Below, one piece after another: positions 45,732-53,576 of a stretch of DNA of 55,935 nucleotides. Both the position numbers and the translations under genes were made by a program. The notes beneath the pieces are model-generated. The model saw only the letters and a list, made by a program, of their open reading frames with translations. It had not been told where the DNA came from and did no database searches. Source of the stretch: Rhodococcus sp. 14-2470-1b (GTDB taxonomy: Bacteria > Actinomycetota > Actinomycetes > Mycobacteriales > Mycobacteriaceae); the NCBI RefSeq assembly GCF_002259415.1, contig NZ_NPFY01000021.1, positions 1 to 55,935 of the forward strand. Direction: 5' to 3'. The first letter of the stretch is position 1; every line of letters begins with the position of its first letter.

Positions 45732-47165
45732 TCACAGGACCCGGCGCGCCTTCATTCCGTCGAACACCGGCCCGATCTTGACGACGTCACCGAAGGTGGG
45801 CGCGTGCACCATCTGCCCGTTGCCGACGTAGATCGCGACGTGCCCGGGACCACCCGCCTGCCAGTTGCCGAACAGCAGGTCGCCAGGCTGAGCCAGCCCG
45901 AGCGGGATTTCCGTGCCGACGTTCCACTGTGTCTCCGAGGTCCGCGGGAGGGTCACCGTGCCTCCGGACGCCTTGAAGATGGCGTAGGACGTCAGACCGG
46001 AGCAGTCGAACCCGCCGCCCGACGGTCCGTTGATGTTGCCGCCGCCCCACACGTACGGCAGACCGAGATAGTTCATGGCGGACCGGACGGCATTGGCGCC
46101 TGCACCGGCGATGTCCAGGGCGGAGAACGGGTTCAGTATCGCGGAGAACTGCATTTCCGTCGCGCGAATCTTCGCGACGTACGGCTTCGTCTGATTCTCG
46201 TAATCCGGTGTTCCGGAGGGCATCCCGCCGGAACGAAGGACTGCGCCCGCACCTGCGTTGTACCCGGCAATGGTCAAGTCGAGGGTGTCACCACTGACCC
46301 GTCCTTCGGACTTCCACTGGGAAACCTGACTGTGGATGTCGCACAACATGTTTCCCGACGCCATCACCGAATCCGCGATCCCGTTGATGTCGGCCACACC
46401 GTCACCGTCGGCGTCCTTGCCGTAGGTCGCCCACGTTCCCGGCATGAACTGCCCGGGGCCACGTGCCCCGCTCGAGGACACCGGGGCCGTCGGACCGTGC
46501 CGGAACCCGTTCTCCGCGGCGTACAGCGCGGCGATGACCGGTGCCCCCACGCCGTCGCAGATGGCCCCGGCCTTCATGAGCCAGGGAACGAACGCGGTGA
46601 TCGCACCGATAGGCGACGCGGATACTCCGGTGAACGTGGCAGGTACCCCCGGGAACAGCGCACGCCGAAGTGCCTCGGCGGCGGGCATGAACGCCGTCTG
46701 CGACACCAGATCGCCCAGGGAAAACGTCGACGTACCGAACTGCATGGCGCCGCTCGCGCTCGGAATCAGTGCCCCGAGTGAGGTGATGGGCGAACTCGCC
46801 ACCGAGGTGACGGGCACCTGCGGCAGGGGCGGCGTCGGCGGTGTTTCCGGCGCGGCGCCCGAGTCCGCCGGTTCGGTCTCCTCGGTCTTCTCGGTGTCCG
46901 GTTCGTCCGGGAGCATCGGGTCGGCCGCGGATTCGATCGCGGACGCGGCACCGTCGAGCATGGCGGAGGCGTCGTCGCGCTGGGTGTCGGGAAGGGACCC
47001 GAGAAGGTCGTCGAGTTGCTGTTGCAGACCGGGTGCGGCGTTCTCCGCGGATTCGGCGACGCCTGCAGCTCCGTCCTGGATCGGTGGGGGAAGGTCGGTC
47101 CCTGCTGCCGCCCCCGCTGCGGACACGATGACGGCCACGATGACTGCGATCGGATCGCCTGCCAT
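45732..47165 (-). CDS. Secreted lytic transglycosylase with NlpC/P60 endopeptidase domain
   Basis: A 477-residue cell-wall hydrolase. A hydrophobic N-terminus serves as a signal or anchor, then about 120 residues of Asp/Ala/Pro/Glu-rich linker. An SLT-like domain (about 210-330, GARGPGQFMPGTWATYG) follows, then a C-terminal NlpC/P60 domain (about 360-477) with Cys in FDCSGLTSY, His in GPGHVAIYVG and His in MVHAP. It should cut peptidoglycan both in the glycan and in the stem peptide, as actinobacterial Rpf/Rip-type enzymes do. I chose ATG 47165, which has CAGGAG seven bases upstream. Confidence 0.87.
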   Translation of the reverse strand: MAGDPIAVIVAVIVSAAGAAAGTDLPPPIQDGAAGVAESAENAAPGLQQQLDDLLGSLPDTQRDDASAMLDGAASAIESAADPMLPDEPDTEKTEETEPADSGAAPETPPTPPLPQVPVTSVASSPITSLGALIPSASGAMQFGTSTFSLGDLVSQTAFMPAAEALRRALFPGVPATFTGVSASPIGAITAFVPWLMKAGAICDGVGAPVIAALYAAENGFRHGPTAPVSSSGARGPGQFMPGTWATYGKDADGDGVADINGIADSVMASGNMLCDIHSQVSQWKSEGRVSGDTLDLTIAGYNAGAGAVLRSGGMPSGTPDYENQTKPYVAKIRATEMQFSAILNPFSALDIAGAGANAVRSAMNYLGLPYVWGGGNINGPSGGGFDCSGLTSYAIFKASGGTVTLPRTSETQWNVGTEIPLGLAQPGDLLFGNWQAGGPGHVAIYVGNGQMVHAPTFGDVVKIGPVFDGMKARRVL

Positions 47166-47357
47166 GTAACAACTCCTGGTGCTGTGCGTCTCTCCCCGAA
47201 CTGCTGCCGTGCCCACTCATCCCCGCGTGAGGTGGCTCACATCATCATGCCCTGCGACAGCGTTCTGTGGTTCGGAATGCGCGGACGCAACCTACGCGTC
47301 GCACCTTCCATTGCGGCCGCGGTGCGTAGGTTGGCGGTGCGGACGAGAGGAGAACGA

Positions 47358-47753
47358 ATGGACAAGCGAGTGGTGTCACCGGTGAGCGTGTGGGATCCCG
47401 GCGCTCAGTTGTTGTCTCAGTGCGTTGCGGTGGAGAACGCGTCGACGACGCTGTATCTGTCGGGCCAGACGGCAATCACGGAAGACGGTGAGTTCGCGGG
47501 AATCGGGGATGTCGAGGCGCAGATTCGTCTGGCGTTCGAGAACATTCGCCTGATCGTCGATGCGGCCGGTGGAACCCTGGAGAACGTGGTCAAGCTGACC
47601 GTGTACTTCGTCGACATCGCACACCTCGACACCTACACCGCGGTTCTCGGTGAGCTGTTTCCCGAGACCAGGCCCGCGCAGACCGTCGTCGAAGTTGCTC
47701 GGCTTGCAATGCCGGAGTTGCTGATCGAGATCGACGCCGTCGCGGCCCTCTAG
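47358..47753 (+). CDS. RidA/YjgF family protein
   Basis: A 131-residue Rid family protein. The body carries TLYLSGQTAI, ENIRLIVDAAGGTLENVVKLTVYFVD and FPETRPAQTVVEV; Arg105 in TRPAQT is the residue that binds the carboxylate of enamine or imine substrates in active Rid proteins. It probably removes reactive 2-aminoacrylate or similar imines. ATG 47358 is preceded by GAGGAGAA. It converges on the VKOR gene with a four-base overlap of the ends. Confidence 0.88.
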   Translation: MDKRVVSPVSVWDPGAQLLSQCVAVENASTTLYLSGQTAITEDGEFAGIGDVEAQIRLAFENIRLIVDAAGGTLENVVKLTVYFVDIAHLDTYTAVLGELFPETRPAQTVVEVARLAMPELLIEIDAVAAL

Positions 47754-48319
47754 ACGAGCGTCGACCAGTAATCCGAGAACCTGATGCCGACGAGGGCGAT
47801 CACCACGGCGTACCAGAGCGCGAGGATCGTCCAACGCCATTCGAGCAGCAGCCTCGGGACGGTGCCCGCGCGCTCGCGGTCGACGAGTTGGGACAGCGTG
47901 ACGACGAAGATCGGCATCGTGACCGCCCAGACGACCATGCAGTAGGGGCACAGTGCGCCGATCTCGTAGAGGCTCTGGTCGATCAACCAGTGGATGAACA
48001 CCTCGCCGAGCAGGGTGCCCAGCGACAGTCCGAGCCAGTACCAGTGCGGTAGTGCGACCTTCGCGAGGGTCAGGATTCCGGTGACGAGCACGACCGTGAA
48101 AGCGACGATCCCGATGATGGGATTGGGAAACCCGAACAGTGCGGCCTGATCGGTGGTCATCACCGAACCGCACGACAACACCGGATTCAAGCTGCACGAC
48201 GGCACGTAGGACGAGTCCTCGAGCAGCTTGAATCGTTCGATCGTCAGGGTCAGTGCCGCGAGGAGTCCGAGTATGCCGCCGACCGTGAGGACCCAGGCGG
48301 TGACCTTGCTGGTGGGCAC
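47750..48319 (-). CDS. Vitamin K epoxide reductase (VKOR) family protein
   Basis: A 189-residue membrane protein with about five hydrophobic segments. The active-site CPYC is at 124-127 and the partner loop cysteines are Cys42 and Cys50 (CSLNPVLSC). Bacterial VKOR uses menaquinone to reoxidise DsbA-like proteins, and that partner is encoded immediately upstream, only four bases away. The start is GTG 48319. The pair forms the disulfide-forming system of the cell envelope. Confidence 0.92.
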   Translation of the reverse strand: MPTSKVTAWVLTVGGILGLLAALTLTIERFKLLEDSSYVPSCSLNPVLSCGSVMTTDQAALFGFPNPIIGIVAFTVVLVTGILTLAKVALPHWYWLGLSLGTLLGEVFIHWLIDQSLYEIGALCPYCMVVWAVTMPIFVVTLSQLVDRERAGTVPRLLLEWRWTILALWYAVVIALVGIRFSDYWSTLV

Positions 48320-48323
48320 TGCT

Positions 48324-49061
48324 CTACTGTGCCGCGGTGATCGCGGCCCGCAGGTTGTCCGGCGTCGGGACGTCGACGACGGTGCCGTTGACCGACACGG
48401 TCGGGGTTCCGGTGACGCCGGAGTCGATGACGTTCTGCGTCTGGCTGGTGACGTAATCGGTGTAGGTGCCGTCGGTGATACAGCTGCCGACGTCGACCTG
48501 AAGTGTCCGGGCGATTCCGTTCAGGTCGTCGTCGCTGAGGCCGGCGCCGCCCTCGGCCGGTTGCTGCTCGAACATGGCCTTGTGCCATGCAGGCCACTTG
48601 GAGATGTCGGCCTCGGCGACGCACATGCTTGCGTTGGCTGCGCGCGACGAGTAGTTCGTCGACGACATTCGGTCGAGAATCGCGATCGGCTTGTAGTCGA
48701 CGGCGATGGTGTTGTCGGCCACGAGCTCGGAGAGGGTGTCGCCGGAGATCGCCTCGAACTGCTTGCAGGCAGGACACTGGAAGTCCTCGACGGCGGTGAC
48801 GACGACGGCAGCATTCGGATCACCGATGCGGATCGCACCGTCCTCGGTGACGACCGACGGCGTGGCGGCCGGCGTTGCGGTGGTGTCGTCGGAATTCTTC
48901 GACGCGATGTTGAAGCCGATGACGGCGACCAGCGCCACGAGAACGACGGCGACGCCGACCTGGATCAGGGTGCGTCGCTGTTTGTCCTTCTTGCCCTGCA
49001 GGGCAGCCGCAGCTGCCTGTGCCTTCTTCTTGCTGTTGTTGCTCGCCCTGTCTTTGCTCAC
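48324..49061 (-). CDS. DsbA-like membrane-anchored thiol oxidase
   Basis: A 245-residue protein. A very basic N-terminus (residues 1-30) leads into one membrane anchor (about 31-52), a Thr/Ala-rich linker and a thioredoxin-fold domain with the active site CPAC at residues 96-99 (EDFQCPACKQF). The cis-proline region is near VTGTPTVSVNG. It should oxidise cysteines of exported proteins and be reoxidised by the VKOR encoded downstream. The start is GTG 49061 with GAGGG six bases upstream. Confidence 0.9.
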   Translation of the reverse strand: MSKDRASNNSKKKAQAAAAALQGKKDKQRRTLIQVGVAVVLVALVAVIGFNIASKNSDDTTATPAATPSVVTEDGAIRIGDPNAAVVVTAVEDFQCPACKQFEAISGDTLSELVADNTIAVDYKPIAILDRMSSTNYSSRAANASMCVAEADISKWPAWHKAMFEQQPAEGGAGLSDDDLNGIARTLQVDVGSCITDGTYTDYVTSQTQNVIDSGVTGTPTVSVNGTVVDVPTPDNLRAAITAAQ

Positions 49062-49118
49062 CGATATCCCTCGTTCAGCCGAAATGCTCGACCCAGCATA
49101 TGCAGGCGAACCTGAGGA

Positions 49119-49553
49119 CTAGGTGAGAGAGACGAGCCGTTCGATGGCGAATCCGTAGCCCGCGATTCCGAGTCCGGCGATGACCCCGGATGCGATGGGG
49201 GAGACGAACGAGTGGTGACGGAACTCTTCTCGCGCGTGAACGTTGCTGATGTGGACCTCGATGATCGGTACTTCCGGGATCACCAGTGCGTCGCGGAGGG
49301 CGACGGAAGTGTGGGTGAGGCCACCGGGGTTGATGACGATTCCCGACACGCGCCCCCTGGCTTCGTGGATCCAGTCGATCAGGTGGCCCTCGTGGTTGGA
49401 CTGCTCGGCTCGGACGGTTCGTCCGTGCGCGGCGGCGGTCTTCTCGCACAGTGCGACGACGTCGGCGATCGTCTCGTGGCCGTACACCTCTGGCTGACGC
49501 GTTCCGAGCATGTTCAGGTTCGGTCCGTTCAACACCAGGATGGGGTCGGCCAT
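49119..49553 (-). CDS. aroQ: Type II 3-dehydroquinate dehydratase
   Basis: A 144-residue shikimate-pathway enzyme that converts 3-dehydroquinate to 3-dehydroshikimate. The hallmark [17 protein letters not shown] contains the lid arginine and tyrosine, [16 protein letters not shown] follows, and [16 protein letters not shown] carries the catalytic histidine region. The length matches the family. The start may be ATG 49553 or GTG 49562 (VSKPMADP); the Shine-Dalgarno signal does not decide between them. No other aromatic-pathway genes are adjacent. Confidence 0.93.
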   Translation of the reverse strand: MADPILVLNGPNLNMLGTRQPEVYGHETIADVVALCEKTAAAHGRTVRAEQSNHEGHLIDWIHEARGRVSGIVINPGGLTHTSVALRDALVIPEVPIIEVHISNVHAREEFRHHSFVSPIASGVIAGLGIAGYGFAIERLVSLT

Positions 49554-49620
49554 GGGCTTGCTCACTTTCGTCTCTGTCGCGTCCTGTCGGATTCGATCCT
49601 TGCACAGGGCACCGGGCAGA

Positions 49621-50907
49621 ATGTGGGCAGTGAGAAGCGCGTGGGTGGTCTGGGGTGTCGGTGTCTTCGCGTACATCGTTGCCGTGCTGCACCGCACCGC
49701 GTTCGGTGTCGCAGGGCTCGACGCCGCCGACCGGTTCGTGATCAGCCCGTCGCTGCTGTCGTCGTTCGTCGTTCTTCAGGTCGTCGTTTATGCGGCGATG
49801 CAGATCCCGGCGGGTGTGGTGCTGGATCGCGTCGGGTCTCGGAAGATGATCGCGCTCGGTGCGTTGTTGATGACCGTCGCGCAACTGGTACTGGCATTCA
49901 CCGATTCGCTTCCTCTGGCTGTGGCGGCTCGTGCGTTCGTCGGAGTCGGGGATGCTCTGACGTTCATCTCGGTGTTGCGTCTGGTCCCACAGTGGTTCCC
50001 GCCGAGGCAGGTTCCCATCGTGTCCCAGCTGACGGGTCTGCTCGGCCAGATGGGACAGATCCTGTCTGCAGTGCCGTTCCTCGTACTGCTCAACGGGCCG
50101 GGCTGGACGGTCGCGTTCGGCAGCGCCGCGTCCCTGGGACTCGTCGCCTTGGTCCTGACGCTTGCCCTGGTTCGAGATTCTCCTCCCGGCACCGAATTCA
50201 CCGAGAAGGCGACGTCGATGCGCGAGACGTTCGCGACGATCGCACAGGTCTGGAAGCGTCCCGGCACGCGACTAGGGTTCTTCTCCCACACCGGTACGCA
50301 GTTCTCGATCACCGTGTTCGCGCTGTTGTGGGGCATTCCGTACCTGACGTCGGCACAGGGTTTGTCGTCGTCGACGGCTGGAGCACTGTTGTCGATCTCG
50401 GTGGTGTCGGCAGTGTTCTCCGGCATCGGACTCGGCATCCTCACCGGGCGGTATCCGATGCGCCGATCGTGGATGGTGCTGACCATCATGATCAGCAACG
50501 CGGCGATGTGGGGGATCGTGCTCGCACTCCCAGGTCCGGCTCCGCTGTGGCTGTTGGTCGTCCTCGTGGTCGTGATTTCCGTGGGAGGTCCCGGATCGGT
50601 CATCGGTTTCGACTACGCACGTACGTTCAATCCGAGCGCCAACCTCGGCACCGCGCAGGGCATGGTCAACATCGGCGGATTCACCGCGTCGCTTCTGGTC
50701 ATCGCCTCGATCGGATGGATCCTCGACGCGTTCGGCGGGTACACGTTCGAGGGCTTCCGGGTCGCGTTCCTCGTCCAGTACCCGGTGTGGATCGTCGCGA
50801 TCACCGGCGTCGTGTTGACCCGTCGCAAGACCCGCAGGCAACTCGCCGACGAGGGGATCTACCCGCACACGATGCGCGAAATCCTCCAACGCTTCCGAGA
50901 CCGCTGA
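49621..50907 (+). CDS. MFS transporter
   Basis: A 428-residue permease with about 12 hydrophobic segments. The cytosolic loop between segments 2 and 3 reads [17 protein letters not shown], the usual MFS motif A variant, and [29 protein letters not shown] is typical of segment 4-5. A second-half loop [10 protein letters not shown] repeats the pattern. The substrate is unknown. I chose ATG 49621; GTG 49630 is possible. It is divergent from aroQ with 67 bp between. The stop codon lies within the 17-bp repeats at 50897-50974. Confidence 0.87.
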   Translation: MWAVRSAWVVWGVGVFAYIVAVLHRTAFGVAGLDAADRFVISPSLLSSFVVLQVVVYAAMQIPAGVVLDRVGSRKMIALGALLMTVAQLVLAFTDSLPLAVAARAFVGVGDALTFISVLRLVPQWFPPRQVPIVSQLTGLLGQMGQILSAVPFLVLLNGPGWTVAFGSAASLGLVALVLTLALVRDSPPGTEFTEKATSMRETFATIAQVWKRPGTRLGFFSHTGTQFSITVFALLWGIPYLTSAQGLSSSTAGALLSISVVSAVFSGIGLGILTGRYPMRRSWMVLTIMISNAAMWGIVLALPGPAPLWLLVVLVVVISVGGPGSVIGFDYARTFNPSANLGTAQGMVNIGGFTASLLVIASIGWILDAFGGYTFEGFRVAFLVQYPVWIVAITGVVLTRRKTRRQLADEGIYPHTMREILQRFRDR

Positions 50908-50974
50908 GCCGCGGAGACCGCTGAGCGTCGGAGACCGTCGAGACCGCTAAGCGTCGGAGACCGCCGAGACCTCG
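50897..50974. repeat. 17-bp degenerate tandem repeat at a convergent gene junction
   Basis: Units built on GAGACCGCTGAGCGTCG lie at 50897-50913, 50914-50930 and 50940-50956, with a partial unit between and a decayed one after. The MFS stop (TGA 50905-50907) and the cyclase stop on the other strand (50947-50949) both lie in the array. Confidence 0.85.
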
Positions 50975-52533
50975 ACCGGAGTCTGATATCCGCGCAGCTC
51001 CACCGGCCCGGTCGACTGCCAGTGACGTGCTTCATCCGCGCCGGCGTCGTCGACGAGTCGACTGCTGACCAGCACCCTGCCCGGCGCGAGTTTGGCGAGA
51101 TCGGACAACCTCGCTGCACAGTTCACCGGCTCTCCGATGACGGTGTACTCGTATCGCTGCAGTGCTCCGATGTCCCCGGCGAACACATCACCTGCAGCAA
51201 CGCCGATCCCGAAGTCCATAGGAGCGGAGCCGGCGGAGTGACCGGGGGTGGCAGGAGCGGAGCCGGCGGAGTGACCGGGGGTGGCAGGAGCGGAGCCGGC
51301 GGAGTGACCGGGGGTGGTGCGGGTGTCGAGGGATCCGAGCGCGAGGCGTAGGCGTCGGGCAGCTTTCAAGGCGGCGGCAGCCGGGTTATCGATGGGTTGG
51401 GGCGCGCCGAAGACGGCGAGTGCGGCGTCGCCTTCGAATTTGTTGATGAAGCCGAGGTTGTCGTCGACGGTGTCGACGACGATGGCGAGGAATTCGTTGA
51501 GTACTTCGGCGACGCGTTCGGGCGGATGGTCGACGGCGAAGGCCGTCGACCCGACGAGATCGATGAACAGGACAGCGGCGTACTGGACGTCGTCGCGGGG
51601 GAAGTCGGATTGTTCGAGTGCTCTCGAGGCGACCTGGGTGCCGACGTGACGACCGAAGAGGTCTCGTAGTCGCTCGCGCTCGGTGAGTCCGCGCGACATG
51701 CTGTTGAACCCGCGTTGCAGACTCCCGATCTCCGACGAGTCGTAGACCGGGACGGCGACGTCGGTCCGTCCCTTCTCGATCTCCGTCATCCCTTGGCTTA
51801 CTTCTCGCACAGGCTCGGACACCGATCGAGCGACGAGGATGGTTCCGCGCAGCCCGGTTCCGAGGGCAATTGCGGACACGATGAGGATGGGGAGCTCGAT
51901 CGGGGCGGGGATTGCGATGGGCTTTCCGGTCGAGTGCACGATGACGATCAGCGTGATCGCAGCCACCGGAATGGCCGTGCACACCAACCAGGTGAGGATC
52001 AGTCGTGCGAGCACGCTCAGCTCACGTCGTGCCGGGGTGCCCGTCGACGCCAGCACGGTGACGGGACGCAGTGACCTCTCGGTCAACAGGTATCCGGTTC
52101 CGGCAGTGGTGACCGCACCGAACACGGTGCCGATGACGATGAGGACCGTCACGTCGTGTTCCGCGTCGTGCGTCAGCGCTGCCATCGAGAACCCGAATGC
52201 CAGCCACAGCGCGAGGTGCGACGCGGTGTGGTGCAGCGGAATCCGCGTCGCACGTTTCGATTGCTCGACCGTCGGGATGTCCTCACGTGCGAACCACCGC
52301 AGGGTGGGCAGGATCAACACGATGCCTGCGAGGGCTCCGACCGTGATCCCGAGCGGGACGATCCATCGGAATGCGCTGAATGCAGGGTCGGTCAGAATGC
52401 TGCCGACCGTCGCGGTCTCGGATCTGGCGAGCAACGCCACAACGAAGATCACCTGCACCGCAGCCGCGATGTTCAATGCGATCAGCGACGCCCCGTACTT
52501 GACGGCGACGCGTCGGGCTTGCCGGGCGGTCAC
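50947..52533 (-). CDS. Membrane class III adenylate cyclase with HAMP domain
   Basis: A 528-residue signalling enzyme. About six membrane segments occupy residues 14-233, a HAMP region follows (about 233-285), then a class III cyclase domain (about 315-528). Catalytic residues look complete: Asp325 (FIDLVGST), Lys365 and Asp369 (NKFEGDAALAVFG), Asn471 and Arg475 (GEPVNCAAR). The Lys indicates ATP rather than GTP. Odd: three exact 11-residue repeats TPGHSAGSAPA (407-439) are inserted in the catalytic domain just before GIGVAAG. The start is GTG 52533 in a four-base overlap with the HTH gene upstream, so the two are translationally coupled. The architecture resembles Rv1318c-type cyclases. Confidence 0.9.
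   Translation of the reverse strand: MTARQARRVAVKYGASLIALNIAAAVQVIFVVALLARSETATVGSILTDPAFSAFRWIVPLGITVGALAGIVLILPTLRWFAREDIPTVEQSKRATRIPLHHTASHLALWLAFGFSMAALTHDAEHDVTVLIVIGTVFGAVTTAGTGYLLTERSLRPVTVLASTGTPARRELSVLARLILTWLVCTAIPVAAITLIVIVHSTGKPIAIPAPIELPILIVSAIALGTGLRGTILVARSVSEPVREVSQGMTEIEKGRTDVAVPVYDSSEIGSLQRGFNSMSRGLTERERLRDLFGRHVGTQVASRALEQSDFPRDDVQYAAVLFIDLVGSTAFAVDHPPERVAEVLNEFLAIVVDTVDDNLGFINKFEGDAALAVFGAPQPIDNPAAAALKAARRLRLALGSLDTRTTPGHSAGSAPATPGHSAGSAPATPGHSAGSAPMDFGIGVAAGDVFAGDIGALQRYEYTVIGEPVNCAARLSDLAKLAPGRVLVSSRLVDDAGADEARHWQSTGPVELRGYQTPVEVSAVSDA
51221..51319 (-). repeat. 33-bp in-frame tandem repeat inside the cyclase
   Basis: Three 33-bp units at 51221-51253, 51254-51286 and 51287-51319, identical except for the last bases of the third. 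Each encodes 11 residues, TPGHSAGSAPA. Near-identity at the DNA level points to recent expansion. Confidence 0.95.
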
Positions 52534-52994
52534 CGGAGTTCCCGAGGCGGTGACGGGGTGATTGCTGCGACGAGGGCGGTCATCGCGGACTGCGCGCTGT
52601 CGGTTTCCGTCGGCCCGAGCGCGGCGAGGGCCGCGATCAACGCGACGATCTCCTCGAACGACAAGTTCAGGGGAGAGGGCTTGTCGTGGCTGGGAAGTCG
52701 GCTGCCGCCGCCTGTTCCCGGTACCGACACGATGGGAACGCCGGAGTCGACGAGACGACGGCGGTCGCGTTCCACAGTTCTGGCGCTGACCTGTAGTTTC
52801 TCGGCCAGAGCGTCCGTCGGAACGGGCAGTGGCGAGTCGGCGAGGATTTCGATGAGACGTTGCTGACGCACCACGCGTCGCAGCGTCAGGTGGTTGTCGC
52901 GTGAGTCGGAGCTCGTTTCGCGGGGCACAATCGGAGATTCTTTCCGATTACCGTCACTGGCGTGGCGGGAATGCGTCGTAGGTTGTTCGTTCAT
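52530..52994 (-). CDS. Small HTH transcriptional regulator
   Basis: A 154-residue protein, or 132 if it starts at GTG 52928. A winged helix-turn-helix of the HTH_11/DeoR type lies in the middle: RQQRLIEILADSPLPVPTDALAEKLQVSARTVERDRRRLVDSGVPI. This is the N-terminal domain typical of WYL regulators, but the WYL effector domain is missing. After GGGSRLP only about 50 residues remain, with a short helical end (SFEEIVALIAALAAL). ATG 52994 overlaps the divergent start at 52993, which leaves no room for promoters, so a shorter start is plausible. It overlaps the cyclase gene by four bases. Confidence 0.8.
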   Translation of the reverse strand: MNEQPTTHSRHASDGNRKESPIVPRETSSDSRDNHLTLRRVVRQQRLIEILADSPLPVPTDALAEKLQVSARTVERDRRRLVDSGVPIVSVPGTGGGSRLPSHDKPSPLNLSFEEIVALIAALAALGPTETDSAQSAMTALVAAITPSPPRELR

Positions 52995-53388
52995 GACCTC
53001 CACCAGCACCGAATCGATAGAGGACTTCTTCGACCGCTACACCGGTTACCTGTCTTCAGGCGACATCGACGCCCTCGCGGACATCTACCACTATCCAGCT
53101 CTCGCGGTGTCGCCGCGTGGGTGCCTCGCCGTCACCGATCCACAGCAGACGCGTGGCTTCTTCAGCCAGGGGCAGCAGTTCTACCGATCCCGCGGAATCC
53201 AGGGCGTCCGAGCGAAGGACATCGTGACCGACATCGAGGGCAACGGGATCTGGGTGGGACATCTGCTGCTCGAGAACCTCGATGCCGACGGCAGACCCGT
53301 CGGCGTGGAGCGCAATGCCTATCAGATCGTGCTCGACGCCGATGGCGCTCGCCGTATCGCGGTCACCACCCCTCTGGACGGAGTCTGA
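52993..53388 (+). CDS. NTF2/SnoaL-like protein of unknown function
   Basis: A 131-residue protein with the pattern of the cone-shaped NTF2-like fold: IEDFFDRYTGYLSSGDIDALADIYHYPALAVS at the start, RGFFSQGQQFYRSRGIQ in the middle and strands such as GIWVGHLLLENLDADGRPVGVERNAYQIVL at the end. The fold is used for small-ligand binding and isomerases; the function is unknown. The ribosome site is weak, and ATG 52993 is in face-to-face overlap with the HTH start. The stop lies in the first unit of the 19-bp repeat array. Confidence 0.72.
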   Translation: MTSTSTESIEDFFDRYTGYLSSGDIDALADIYHYPALAVSPRGCLAVTDPQQTRGFFSQGQQFYRSRGIQGVRAKDIVTDIEGNGIWVGHLLLENLDADGRPVGVERNAYQIVLDADGARRIAVTTPLDGV

Positions 53389-53475
53389 CGCGATCGACGG
53401 AGTCTGACGCGTTCGACGGTGTCTGACGCGTTCGACGGTGTCTGACGCGTTCGACGGTGTCTGACGCGTTCGATC
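53381..53475. repeat. 19-bp tandem repeat beginning at a stop codon
   Basis: Five consecutive 19-bp units of GTGTCTGACGCGTTCGACG type (first two GAGTCTGACGCG). The first contains the stop of the NTF2-like gene. The period is 1 mod 3, so the repeated TGA falls in each frame in turn. Confidence 0.92.
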
Positions 53476-53576
53476 TTGTTTGCGGGCGTTCACAGCATTT
53501 CTCGAGGTTGTTCCCAGCGGGGTCGAACCCGGTCCGGTCACTCTGGTCTTCGATACCACCGACGGAGGACTTTCTC

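Noticed and set aside
51221..53475. Repeat arrays considered as CRISPR
   Set aside because: Units of 33 and 19 bp follow each other directly with no spacers, and no cas genes are present.
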